A DNA stretch of 64,000 nucleotides from Pseudomonas sp. v388 (GTDB lineage Bacteria > Pseudomonadota > Gammaproteobacteria > Pseudomonadales > Pseudomonadaceae), in the NCBI RefSeq assembly GCF_003935425.1, contig NZ_RHQN01000005.1, forward strand, positions 186,001-250,000, read 5' to 3'. A model generated the notes under the pieces. The model ran no database searches and was not told the DNA's origin. It saw nothing but the letters and a program-made list of their open reading frames with translations. Position 1 is the first letter of the stretch. Each line of letters begins with the position of its first letter. The translations under genes and the position numbers were made by a program. Of the stretch, positions 18,827 to 27,021 are shown piece by piece.

Positions 18827-18865
18827 TTCAGCATGCTTGACTGTAAATTTAAGAATGCTTAAATT
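18827..18865 (+). promoter_or_regulatory. Holin promoter with two overlapping palindromic operators
   Basis: A sigma70-like promoter is visible: -35 TTGACT (18837-18842), a 17-base spacer, -10 TAAATT (18860-18865). A 20-base palindrome with perfect 8-base arms, AATTTAAG-AATG-CTTAAATT (18846-18865), covers the -10 box. A weaker copy TTCAG-CATG-CTTGA (18827-18840) covers the -35 box. The centres are 22 bases apart, about two helical turns, as in cooperative phage operators. The likely binder is the repressor encoded at 17773-18429. Confidence 0.7.
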
Positions 18866-19026
18866 CATTCCAGGGTCGAATGTTACAGCGGAACGCCCTT
18901 CCGTTGCCCCAGTCGACTTCCAGACGTTGCAAGCCACACCTGCTGAACCCCTTGCGGCATCGCAATGGCCCGTTCAACGCGCCTGGCTCACAACGGCCTT
19001 TTTGTCCCGTACAAGGAGTCAGGCAT

Positions 19027-19359
19027 ATGGAATGGTTGGGCGAGTTGGCGCAAAGAAGTGAATGGCTGATGGCCGGGCTGTTGGGCGCGGTGATCTCCGG
19101 TTGGTGGCACAAGACCGAACTGGTCGACTGGCGCGCCAGAATCATCTTCGTGATCACCGGGGCCACCTGCTCGGTCTACCTGACCGGTATCGCCAGCAAT
19201 TACCTGGGCATCGCCGACCCTCGCAATGTCGCGGGCGTAGGGTTTCTGCTGGGGTCGTTCGGCGGAGCATCAATGGCGGCGATCAACCGCGCACTGCTGG
19301 CGGCGGACATCTGGAAGTTTCTCACAGAGCTGGTTCGCAACCGGTTCGACGGCCGCTGA
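19027..19359 (+). CDS. Pyocin/tailocin-type holin
   Basis: A 110-residue inner-membrane protein with three hydrophobic segments (about 14-27, 40-58, 71-92). Its N-terminus MEWLGELAQRSEWLMAGLL and GGASMAAINRAL resemble holins of Pseudomonas tailocin clusters, which form pores releasing endolysin. AAGGAG lies 10 bases before the ATG. No endolysin or tail genes follow; the next gene is convergent and unrelated. The leader from the promoter is about 160 bases. Holin is my best call; a phage-derived membrane protein of other function is possible. Confidence 0.75.
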   Translation: MEWLGELAQRSEWLMAGLLGAVISGWWHKTELVDWRARIIFVITGATCSVYLTGIASNYLGIADPRNVAGVGFLLGSFGGASMAAINRALLAADIWKFLTELVRNRFDGR

Positions 19360-19367
19360 TCCGGTTT

Positions 19368-19841
19368 TCAGTGGTCCTGCACCAGAGCGCCGGGGACGAT
19401 TTCGCCACTGCGTCCCACTGCCACGGTGTCTCTGAACAGAAGACCGGTCTTGAGTTTGCCTTCCAGGCGATAACGAATGGGCCGGTCAGGTTTTTTCAGC
19501 ATCCTGGAGATAGGCTTGAGGTGTTTCCACAGGTTGGTCCTGACCGGCACCGTGAATGTCTTGTGGCCGTGAGCGGGGACGAAGAACCAGTCGCTGGACT
19601 TGTCATCGGCAAGCATCATGTCATTGAGCATGATCTTGTAGCGCAAGCCGCGGACCAGAATGCGCGAGTCATTGTCGTTCTCGACCCTGAACAGCAGATT
19701 GAAATCCTGCTGCACCAGTCTGGCCTTGACCACCTGGACCTTGAGCAAATGAATGTCCGGGTCCCGATAGGGTGAGGTGCTCCACATCGAGCAGCCGCTC
19801 AACACGAGGGTCAGCACGGCGAGGCTTATGGTTCTTGTCAT
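19368..19841 (-). CDS. WHy-domain (LEA14-like) lipoprotein
   Basis: A 157-residue envelope lipoprotein. The signal ends in VLSGC (lipobox, Cys17). The mature part reads as a water-stress/hypersensitive-response LEA type 2 domain (DIHLLKVQVVKARLVQQDFNLLFRVENDNDSRILVRGLRYKIMLND), an immunoglobulin-like beta sandwich. The ATG at 19841 follows a signal-peptide logic; upstream codons would bury the lipobox. Possibly a membrane-stress protein; the function is unknown. It is convergent with the holin, 8 bases apart. Confidence 0.75.
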   Translation of the reverse strand: MTRTISLAVLTLVLSGCSMWSTSPYRDPDIHLLKVQVVKARLVQQDFNLLFRVENDNDSRILVRGLRYKIMLNDMMLADDKSSDWFFVPAHGHKTFTVPVRTNLWKHLKPISRMLKKPDRPIRYRLEGKLKTGLLFRDTVAVGRSGEIVPGALVQDH

Positions 19842-19960
19842 GGGTGCCACTTGCTCCGTATGAGGGCTGAGTTTAGCAACTCGAAGGGCAGGGGCAATCG
19901 GGTTGTCCGTATTGCCGACGCTGCGCCATACTCCCTGGGTGTGCAACATGAGTACCCACC

Positions 19961-20539
19961 ATGCCTCAATATGAAATTGTCTTCTTCGGTGAACTGGTCG
20001 ACGGTGCCCAGCCCGAACGGGTCAAGGCCAATCTGGGCAAGCTGTTCCAGGCCGATGCCCAGCGTCTGGAGCTGCTGTTGTCCGGGCGACGGTTGGTACT
20101 GAAAAACAATCTCGACGCCGACATCGCCGAAAAATATCGCGCCACGATGGAACGTGCCGGCGCCCGTGTGCAGGTCGTGGCGATGACGCCTGCGGTCCAA
20201 GAGCAGGTCATGGAAGAGGTCGAACTGGCGCCGCCACCGGACGAACCGACCTGGACTCGCAAGACGGCGCCTGCCGGTCGCACAGCGCTGCCACGAGTAG
20301 AACCCGCCGAGCAGGCCGGCCCGCGCGACGTTTATGCGGCGGCGTTCGTTGATGTGGTCGCACCGGACTTCGAGCTGGCCCGGCCCGGCAGCGACATGCA
20401 GGACCCGAAACCCGCGCCGCTGGCGCCGAACCTGGATTTGTCCGGCTTGAGCCTGGCGCCGGCAGGCAGCGACATGGGGCAGGCGCCCAAGCCCAAGGCC
20501 AGACCCGCGCCGGACACCTCGCACCTGAAGGTGGTTTAA
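19961..20539 (+). CDS. Conserved hypothetical with N-terminal small domain and disordered tail
   Basis: A 192-residue protein of unknown function. Residues 1-75 form a compact alpha/beta-like module (YEIVFFGELVDGAQPERVKANLGKLF, LLSGRRLVLKNNLD) that I have seen fused to membrane domains in pseudomonads, but cannot name. The remaining 115 residues are Pro/Ala-rich and disordered, with two similar GSDM motifs. It is convergent with the YchJ gene, four bases away. Confidence 0.65.
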   Translation: MPQYEIVFFGELVDGAQPERVKANLGKLFQADAQRLELLLSGRRLVLKNNLDADIAEKYRATMERAGARVQVVAMTPAVQEQVMEEVELAPPPDEPTWTRKTAPAGRTALPRVEPAEQAGPRDVYAAAFVDVVAPDFELARPGSDMQDPKPAPLAPNLDLSGLSLAPAGSDMGQAPKPKARPAPDTSHLKVV

Positions 20540-20543
20540 ACCG

Positions 20544-21017
20544 TCACGCTGCGTAGCTTGCGCAGCACTTCTTGAACTTGAGTTCACTGCCGCAAGGGCA
20601 GGCGTCGTTGCGGCCAGCACTCAACGGCACGGTGGGGTCGATGAAATACCAGCGGCCCTGATTCTGAACGAAACCCGAACGCTCGCGATGACTGTGCTCG
20701 CCACTGCCGTCGTGCCAGCGGGCGGTGAAGGTCACCAGCGCATGCTCGGGCTTGCCGCCGAACACTTCCGAACTCTCGACCTCCAGCCCCAGCCAAGTGC
20801 TCTGCGCGCTCCACTGCGCCATGGCCTCGCGATCCAGCCCGGCGCGTTGCGCAGGCAACGTGGTGTCCAGCAGGTAATCGATCAGGCCCAGCACGTAGGC
20901 GCTGTAGCGCGAGCGCATCAGTTTCTCGGCGCACGGCGCAGGCAGCCCGGCGTGATAATGACCGCAGCAGGCCAGCAGCAAATCCCCGCTGCCGCACGGG
21001 CAAATAGCACTACTCAT
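20544..21017 (-). CDS. ychJ: YchJ-family protein with two SEC-C motifs
   Basis: A 157-residue protein with a zinc-type CPCGSG (about 6-11) at the N-terminus and a second SEC-C ([13 protein letters not shown]) at the C-terminus, flanking an NTF2-like YchJ core ([28 protein letters not shown]). The metal is probably zinc. It is the second SEC-C protein in the window. It is followed by a 3-base gap from the methyltransferase-like gene on the same strand. Confidence 0.88.
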   Translation of the reverse strand: MSSAICPCGSGDLLLACCGHYHAGLPAPCAEKLMRSRYSAYVLGLIDYLLDTTLPAQRAGLDREAMAQWSAQSTWLGLEVESSEVFGGKPEHALVTFTARWHDGSGEHSHRERSGFVQNQGRWYFIDPTVPLSAGRNDACPCGSELKFKKCCASYAA

Positions 21018-21020
21018 GAA

Positions 21021-21518
21021 TCACCACCAATATTTGCCGAAGTTTTCAGGGTTGGCCCAATACTTGGCGTTCAACCAGTCAGGGACTTGTTTGTATTCGC
21101 GCAGGTCGTAGGTGAACAGCGTCAGGACCTGCTCGTCGCGGGTGAAACGCTCGCTGGCTTGCAGGGCCAGCGAAAAGAAATCGGTTTCCTGCCAGCCGCA
21201 CGCGTGCAGGTCGGCCAGCACGGCAATCCGGCTGGCGTTGAGGTTGCGAATGCCGCCGAGCAACTCAAGGCCGGTGCGTTTGGGCAGATGTTCGAGGCAG
21301 TCGACCACCAACGCCAGGTCAAAGCGGCGCGCGGCCAGTTCAGGCGGCAGGGCACCGGGCACTGCCCGCGCCAGCCGGGTGTCCGGATGCGCGTCCTGGA
21401 AGGCTTGCAGTGCCGGAAAATCCTGCACGCCGATCAGCAGCACGCTGGCGGGTGCGTAACGGTCGAGCAGGGCGGCCAGCGCTTGCTGGGGTGTGCGGGT
21501 GGAAAAGCCGACGCTCAT
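21021..21518 (-). CDS. Methyltransferase-fold protein (DUF6231-like)
   Basis: A 165-residue protein whose core reads as a Rossmann-like class I methyltransferase (SVLLIGVQDFPALQAF, DLALVVDCLEHLP). The usual Gly-rich SAM motif I (GxGxG) is degenerate here (IGVQD), so catalytic activity is doubtful. It has a conserved Trp/Tyr-rich C-terminus (LNAKYWANPENFGKYWW). It is three bases upstream of ychJ on the same strand, an apparent operon. Confidence 0.65.
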   Translation of the reverse strand: MSVGFSTRTPQQALAALLDRYAPASVLLIGVQDFPALQAFQDAHPDTRLARAVPGALPPELAARRFDLALVVDCLEHLPKRTGLELLGGIRNLNASRIAVLADLHACGWQETDFFSLALQASERFTRDEQVLTLFTYDLREYKQVPDWLNAKYWANPENFGKYWW

Positions 21519-21746
21519 CGAAAATCCTCATGGTGACCTGCAAGACTAGCCTGCCCGGCACTCACTGCAAAGCACGTCGGCGCCCGGAACGCCGTGCGGT
21601 GCGCGCCGCAAGCGTGCGGCAGGTCCCTGTTTTTTCATGTACTGCTGGCATATTCATCGAGCAAGACGTCTACTGTGCCCAGCGTGTGTCGCACACCAGC
21701 GACACCGCCGACAGGCGTGAATCAAGGGATCGGACAGGGGCTGGCG

Positions 21747-22019
21747 ATGAAGCTGTTTTGGGGATTGGGCAAACTGTTGATGTTGGCGTTCTGGATCGTG
21801 GTACTGGTCGGCTCGGTGCTGGATGTGCCGCGACCGTTCGGGGTCATGATCAATATGGCCGGGGCGGTGATTCTGCTGACGCATCTGCTGGAGCTGGTAC
21901 TGTTCAACGGCAGCCTGCGTGGGCGCAGGCACCCGTGGCGCGACCGGGGCAAGATCGTGCTGTTCGGCATGTTCCATATTCAGTCCATTGGCCGGCCAGC
22001 GGAGCGTACTCATGCGTAA
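21747..22019 (+). CDS. DUF1145 small membrane protein
   Basis: A 90-residue inner-membrane protein with two to three hydrophobic segments (KLLMLAFWIVVLVGSVLD, MINMAGAVILLTHLLELVLF) and a basic loop RGRRHPWRDRG. The sequence resembles DUF1145. It ends inside the next gene (8-base overlap), so the two are probably co-translated. The ATG at 21747 begins the conserved MKLFWGLGK. Function unknown. Confidence 0.75.
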   Translation: MKLFWGLGKLLMLAFWIVVLVGSVLDVPRPFGVMINMAGAVILLTHLLELVLFNGSLRGRRHPWRDRGKIVLFGMFHIQSIGRPAERTHA

Positions 22020-22770
22020 GTTGTGGCTTCTTGCCGTGCTGTTCAGCCCGCTGGCCCTGGCCCAGACTGTCATCGTCGAATCCCATTCACTCATGCGCCT
22101 GCCCGGCAACAACGACCGTTTGCAGGTCGAGCGCCTGGAAGTGGCGGACTACGGGACGCTGCTGATCCCCGGCGGGATCAGCGAAGTACGTATTGGCGAG
22201 CTGGTGCTCGGTCACGAAGCGCGCATTGCCATCGTGCCCAGTGCGCAACCCATCAGCGTGCGGGTGGAGCATGGCCGCTTCGCAACCGGTAGCCAGATCA
22301 CGGCGCGTGGCGCTCCCGGCACGTTTGAAAAGCCGGCCCTGCCGGGTCGTAACCTGACGTTGCGGATCAATGACCTGAGCGCCGACCTGCTGTCGGTGGA
22401 TGCGCGGGGCGGTGCCGGCGGGCCGGGCTATGTCGGCCTGGACGGCGGCAACGGGCAGGCACCGGGTTGCACCTGGGGTCAGGCCGGTCGCGGCCATGAT
22501 GGTGATGACGGGGGCAGCGGGCACGACGGTGCGGCAGGCGGCCAGGTCAGGTTGGAGCTGCCGCAAGGTTTCGCGGCCGAGCGTATTCAAGTCAATGTCA
22601 ACGGCGGTGCTGCGGGACCTGGCGGCGCCGGTGGTCAGCCCGGCAAGGGCGGCGCGTCCAAAGGCTGTCTTGTCTATCGCGCCGATGGCGGCAAACCGGG
22701 CAAGCCGGGTCAGGCAGGACAACCGGGGAATGCCGGGCCGGCGGGCTCGATCACCGTTCAGCGCTTCTGA
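22012..22770 (+). CDS. Exported collagen-like protein
   Basis: A 252-residue secreted or envelope protein. It has a Sec signal peptide (about 1-18, LLAVLFSPLALAQ), then a beta-rich N-terminal half (SHSLMRLPGNNDRL). From residue 140 on it is a glycine-rich region with G-G-x-G stretches, ending in six G-x-y triplets (GKP GKP GQA GQP GNA GPA). Two Cys in the Gly-rich zone may pair. It overlaps the DUF1145 gene by 8 bases. Similar Gly-rich exported proteins exist in pseudomonads, but the role is unknown. Confidence 0.7.
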   Translation: MRKLWLLAVLFSPLALAQTVIVESHSLMRLPGNNDRLQVERLEVADYGTLLIPGGISEVRIGELVLGHEARIAIVPSAQPISVRVEHGRFATGSQITARGAPGTFEKPALPGRNLTLRINDLSADLLSVDARGGAGGPGYVGLDGGNGQAPGCTWGQAGRGHDGDDGGSGHDGAAGGQVRLELPQGFAAERIQVNVNGGAAGPGGAGGQPGKGGASKGCLVYRADGGKPGKPGQAGQPGNAGPAGSITVQRF

Positions 22771-22819
22771 ACCTGGCAATCCGGGTGCCGCTCAGGCTGC
22801 CCGGACTCCGGCAACGGCG

Positions 22820-23284
22820 TCAAAACGTCGGCCGTGCCGCCGCAATTGCCACCACCGCCAGTCCCACGATCAGATTGAACCCTACCAGCCGTCGGATGCT
22901 GCCTTGGGCAGCGGCGGCCTCGGCCCATTGCGCGCCTTCCACTGCACGGCGCAGCTCGGGCAACTGCAGGGAATGAATGCGCAGGAACAGCGCCACCATT
23001 ACCACATACAGTCCCATCATTACCTGCACGTAGCGCGGCGCGGTTTCAAAGCTGGTGAAGTGCAGCTGGATCATGCCGATACCGGTGATCGGCAGCACTA
23101 CCACCACGGCCCAGACCCAGACGAAAAACCGTGGCAACACTTCGACCCACAATTTCAAGCGAGACGGGCCGTCCAGTGCTGAAATGACAGCCGGACGCAG
23201 GATCATCCAGGCGAAGAACATGCCGCCGACCCATATCAGGGCAGCCAGGACATGCAGCGTGTAGACGGGGGCGAAAGCGGTCAT
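22820..23284 (-). CDS. CopD-family membrane protein
   Basis: A 154-residue inner-membrane protein with four hydrophobic helices. The LHVLAALIWVGGMFFAWMILRP signature and His residues in the first helix match the CopD/YebZ-like family, which includes copper-transport proteins and haem-binding relatives. Convergent with the collagen-like gene, divergent from dinG. Copper import is possible but not shown. Confidence 0.8.
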   Translation of the reverse strand: MTAFAPVYTLHVLAALIWVGGMFFAWMILRPAVISALDGPSRLKLWVEVLPRFFVWVWAVVVVLPITGIGMIQLHFTSFETAPRYVQVMMGLYVVMVALFLRIHSLQLPELRRAVEGAQWAEAAAAQGSIRRLVGFNLIVGLAVVAIAAARPTF

Positions 23285-23344
23285 CAGGTACTCCGTTCTG
23301 CGCGGATGGAATTAGCGCGGTATGATAGCGCCCACTCAGAACCA

Positions 23345-23360
23345 CTGAAAATTTATCCAG
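23345..23360 (+). promoter_or_regulatory. Possible degenerate LexA box upstream of dinG
   Basis: CTGAAAATTTATCCAG has the CTG-N10-CAG form with an AT-rich core, though the flanking bases deviate from CTGT...ACAG. It lies about 40 bases before the dinG start. dinG is SOS-controlled in E. coli, which raises the odds. Confidence 0.4.
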
Positions 23361-23402
23361 CAGTCTCCAGCCCTTTATAGCCGTGCCCCCGAACCGAAGC
23401 CA

Positions 23403-25547
23403 ATGATCAGTACCGAACTCAAATCCCAGATCCAGGGCGCTTATTCGCGTTTCCTCGAAGCCAAGAGCCTCAAGCCGCGCTATGGACAGCGTTTGATGAT
23501 CGCGGAGGTCGCCAAGGTGCTGGGCGATATCGATACCGATGAGGAGGGCCGTCGCTCGGGCGACCCGGCCGTGGTGGCGGTGGAGGCGGGCACTGGTACC
23601 GGCAAGACCGTGGCCTACGCCATCGCTGCGATTCCGACCGCCAAGCTGGCCGGCAAGCGGCTGGTGATCGCCACCGCCACCGTTGCCCTGCAGGAACAGA
23701 TCGTCCACAAGGACCTGCCTGATCTGATGCGCAACAGCGGCCTGAATTTCACCTTTGCGCTGGCCAAGGGCCGCGGGCGCTACATGTGCCTGTCCAAGCT
23801 CGACATGCTCTTGCAGGAGAGCGATTCGGCCAATGCCACCGCGCAGCTGTTCGAGGAAGAAGGCTTCAAGATCGAGGTCGACGAAGCCAGCCAGAAACTG
23901 TTCACCAGCATGTTGCAGAAGCTGGCCGGCAACAAATGGGACGGCGACCGTGACAGCTGGCCTCAGGAATTGCCTGACCAGGACTGGGCGCGCCTGACCA
24001 CCGACCACAGCCAGTGCACCAATCGGCATTGCCCCAACTTCCAGCAGTGTGCGTTCTACAAGGCCCGCGAAGGCATGGGCAAGGTCGACGTGATTGTCAC
24101 CAACCACGATATGGTGCTGGCCGACCTGGCGCTGGGTGGTGGTGCGGTGCTGCCTGACCCGCGCGACACGCTGTACGTCTTCGACGAAGGCCATCACCTG
24201 CCGGATAAAGCCATCGGCCACTTCGCACATTACACGCGGTTGCGCTCCACGGCCGACTGGCTGGAACAGACCGCCAAGAACCTTGCCAAATTGCTCGCTC
24301 AGCACCCGTTGCCGGGCGACCTGGGCAAGTTGATCGAGCAGGTGCCGGAACTGGCCCGGGAGATCAAAGGCCACCAGCAGTTCATGTTCGGTGCCTGCGA
24401 GCAACTGGCCGATTTTCGTGCCGGTGAAGACATGCAGGGGCGCGAGCGCCCGCGTCATCGCTTCATCGGTGGCGTGATCCCCGAGCACATCCGCGAAATG
24501 GGCATCGAGCTGAAGAAAGGCTTCTCGCGCCTGAACGATCTGTTCACGCGCCTGACTGAACTGCTCAAGGAAGGCATGGACGGCGAGGTCAATATCGGCA
24601 TCGCCAGCCATCAGGCCGAAGAGTGGTACCCGTTGTTCGGCAGCCTGCTGGCCCGCGCCAGCGGCAACTGGGAACTGTGGACCGCCTTTACCGCCGAAGA
24701 CCCGGAAGACAGCCCGCCCATGGCGCGCTGGTTGACCCTGGCTGACAGCGGCGCAATGTTCGACATCGAAGTCAACGCCAGCCCGATCCTCGCTGCGGAA
24801 ATGCTGCGCCGCAACCTGTGGAACGTGGCCTATGGCGCGCTGGTGACTTCCGCGACGCTGACTGCGCTGGGCAAGTTCGACCGCTACCGGATGCGTGCCG
24901 GCCTGCCCAAGGTCGCAGTGACCGCCGTGGTGCCCAGCCCGTTTCATCATGCCGACGCCGGTGTGCTGCGGGTTCCGGATCTCAAGGCCGATCCCCGTGA
25001 TGCCGTCGCGCATACCGCGGCGATCATTCGCGAGCTGCCGCGTCTGGTCGAAGGCTCGCGGGGTACGCTGGTGCTGTACTCGTCGCGCAAACAGATGCAG
25101 GACGTGTTCGACGGCCTGGACCGTGACTGGCGCAAGCAGGTGTTCATTCAAGGCAACCTGTCGAAACAGGAAACCCTGAACAAGCACAAGGCGCGGGTCG
25201 ACAGCGGCGAGTCCAGCGTGTTGTTCGGTCTGGCCAGCTTTGCCGAAGGTGTGGATTTGCCGGGCGCGTACTGCGAGCACGTGGTGATCGCCAAGATCCC
25301 GTTCGCGGTGCCCGATGATCCGGTCGAGGCCGCGCTGGCGGAATGGATCGAAGCGCGAGGCGGCAATCCGTTCATGGAAATCGCCGTGCCGGATGCGTCG
25401 CTGCGACTGGTCCAGGCATGCGGCCGATTGCTGCGCACCGAAGAGGACCGCGGCACCATCACGCTGTTGGACCGCCGTGTCGTGACCCAGCGCTACGGCA
25501 AGGCCATCCTCAACGCACTGCCACCGTTTCACCGGGAAATTTCCTGA
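23403..25547 (+). CDS. dinG: ATP-dependent DNA helicase DinG
   Basis: A 714-residue SF2/XPD-like 5'-3' helicase that acts on R-loops and collapsed forks. Walker A EAGTGTGKT is near 62, and the DEAH-type box is DEGHH. Four cysteines (in RYMCLSK and in CTNRHCPNFQQC) are placed to bind the 4Fe-4S cluster. C-terminal motif VI is LVQACGRLLRTEED. Length is as in the E. coli protein. Confidence 0.96.
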   Translation: MISTELKSQIQGAYSRFLEAKSLKPRYGQRLMIAEVAKVLGDIDTDEEGRRSGDPAVVAVEAGTGTGKTVAYAIAAIPTAKLAGKRLVIATATVALQEQIVHKDLPDLMRNSGLNFTFALAKGRGRYMCLSKLDMLLQESDSANATAQLFEEEGFKIEVDEASQKLFTSMLQKLAGNKWDGDRDSWPQELPDQDWARLTTDHSQCTNRHCPNFQQCAFYKAREGMGKVDVIVTNHDMVLADLALGGGAVLPDPRDTLYVFDEGHHLPDKAIGHFAHYTRLRSTADWLEQTAKNLAKLLAQHPLPGDLGKLIEQVPELAREIKGHQQFMFGACEQLADFRAGEDMQGRERPRHRFIGGVIPEHIREMGIELKKGFSRLNDLFTRLTELLKEGMDGEVNIGIASHQAEEWYPLFGSLLARASGNWELWTAFTAEDPEDSPPMARWLTLADSGAMFDIEVNASPILAAEMLRRNLWNVAYGALVTSATLTALGKFDRYRMRAGLPKVAVTAVVPSPFHHADAGVLRVPDLKADPRDAVAHTAAIIRELPRLVEGSRGTLVLYSSRKQMQDVFDGLDRDWRKQVFIQGNLSKQETLNKHKARVDSGESSVLFGLASFAEGVDLPGAYCEHVVIAKIPFAVPDDPVEAALAEWIEARGGNPFMEIAVPDASLRLVQACGRLLRTEEDRGTITLLDRRVVTQRYGKAILNALPPFHREIS

Positions 25548-25692
25548 GGTACGGCCTACAAACTGTCTGCGGTCCTCGGTTCCGTGGGAGGCAGGTTTAA
25601 ACCTGTCGCAGAGGCCGCGCGTCTGTTCCCAAACCTCTCAATCGCTGAAACAATGCACGACTTTTTTCAGTCGGTCGTGTGGAGGGCAGCGG

Positions 25693-26841
25693 GTGCAGAT
25701 TCAGGGTCATTTCGAGCTTAAATTCGAAGCGGTGCGTGAAGCCTTTGCTGCGCTTTTCGAAGACTCCCAGGAGCGCGGGGCAGCGCTGTGCATCCAGATC
25801 GGTGGTGAAACCGTGGTCGATCTGTGGGCCGGGACCGCCGACAAGGACGGTGCCGAGGCCTGGCACAGCGACACCCTGGCCAACCTCTTTTCCTGCACCA
25901 AACCGTTCGCGGCAGTGGCTGTGCTGCAGCTGATCGATGAAGGCAAGCTGCATCTGGACGAGCCGGTCTCGCGGCTCTGGCCCGAGTTCGCCGCCGCCGG
26001 CAAGGCTTCGATCACCCTGCGTCAGTTGCTCTGCCACCAGGCAGGTCTGCCGGCACTGCGCGAGATGCTGCCCGCCGAAGCGCTTTACGACTGGGCGACC
26101 ATGACCGGCGCGCTGGCGGCCGAAGAACCCTGGTGGACGCCCGGTCAGGGTCATGGCTACGCGGCTATCACCTACGGCTGGCTGGTGGGCGAGATGTTGC
26201 GTCGCGCCGATGGTCGCGGGCCGGGGGAATCCATCGTGGCGAGGATCTCGCGGCCGCTGGGGCTCGATTTCCATGTCGGCCTGACTGATGACCAGTTCCA
26301 CCGCGTCGCCCATATCGCACGCGGCAAAGGCAATGGCGGCGATGCAGCCGCTCAGCGTCTGTTGCAGACCACCATGCGCGAACCCGACTCCATGACCGCG
26401 CGGGCCTTCACCAACCCGCCGTCGATCATGACCAGTACCAACAAGCCAGAGTGGCGTCGCATGCAACAGCCCGCCGCCAACGGCCATGGCAATGCACGCA
26501 GCCTTGCCGGCTTCTACGCCGCATTGCTCGACGGCAGCCTGCTGGAAGCCGAGTTGCTCAACGAACTGACGCGTCAGCACAGCGTTGGTCAGGACAAGAC
26601 CCTGCTGACCTCAACGCGCTTCGGCCTGGGTTGCATGCTCGATCAGTCCGAGCTGGCGAACGCGACCTACGGTCTTGGCCCCAAGGCGTTCGGCCATCCG
26701 GGTGCGGGCGGTTCGGTGGGGTTCGCCGATCCGGACTATGAAGTGGCATTCGGTTTCGTCACCAATACGCTGGGGCCGTATGTGCTGATGGATCCACGGG
26801 CGCAGACACTGGCGCGTACGTTGCGTGAGTGTTTGCAATAA
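25693..26841 (+). CDS. Serine beta-lactamase-fold esterase (EstB-like)
   Basis: A 382-residue family VIII esterase/beta-lactamase-like hydrolase, cytoplasmic (no signal peptide). The catalytic Ser-Lys is SCTK at about 77-80 (FSCTKPFAAVA), with a tyrosine motif near YAAITYGWLVGE and a C-terminal HPGAGGSVGFAD. The substrate, probably an ester, is not evident. Confidence 0.85.
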   Translation: MQIQGHFELKFEAVREAFAALFEDSQERGAALCIQIGGETVVDLWAGTADKDGAEAWHSDTLANLFSCTKPFAAVAVLQLIDEGKLHLDEPVSRLWPEFAAAGKASITLRQLLCHQAGLPALREMLPAEALYDWATMTGALAAEEPWWTPGQGHGYAAITYGWLVGEMLRRADGRGPGESIVARISRPLGLDFHVGLTDDQFHRVAHIARGKGNGGDAAAQRLLQTTMREPDSMTARAFTNPPSIMTSTNKPEWRRMQQPAANGHGNARSLAGFYAALLDGSLLEAELLNELTRQHSVGQDKTLLTSTRFGLGCMLDQSELANATYGLGPKAFGHPGAGGSVGFADPDYEVAFGFVTNTLGPYVLMDPRAQTLARTLRECLQ

Positions 26842-26894
26842 CTATCATTGGTAAGTGCTTGTTTCATACCGACTGTCAGTTAATGAGCTGTAAC

Positions 26895-26920
26895 GGGAAC
26901 CGTACGACGGTTTCTTTTTC
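26895..26920 (+). terminator. Terminator of the serine-hydrolase gene
   Basis: Stem AACCGT-ACG-ACGGTT (within 26897-26914) is followed by CTTTTTC. It lies about 55 bases after the gene's stop codon. Confidence 0.65.
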
Positions 26921-27021
26921 CATCTGTATCTTCATGCGTGTTATACGGACGTTGCTTCGCTGACAGTGCTTTGTCGGTGCAGCTTCGTTCCCTTGTCCGA
27001 ACAAACCGTTGTGGGTCATCC

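Noticed and set aside
19360-23402. Search for tailocin or prophage structural genes after the holin
   Set aside because: The following genes are convergent or small envelope and housekeeping genes without tail, baseplate, lysin or integrase motifs.
23046-25532. 828-codon antisense frame across dinG and the CopD gene
   Set aside because: It crosses two real genes, one of them in another frame of the same strand, and lacks recognisable domains.
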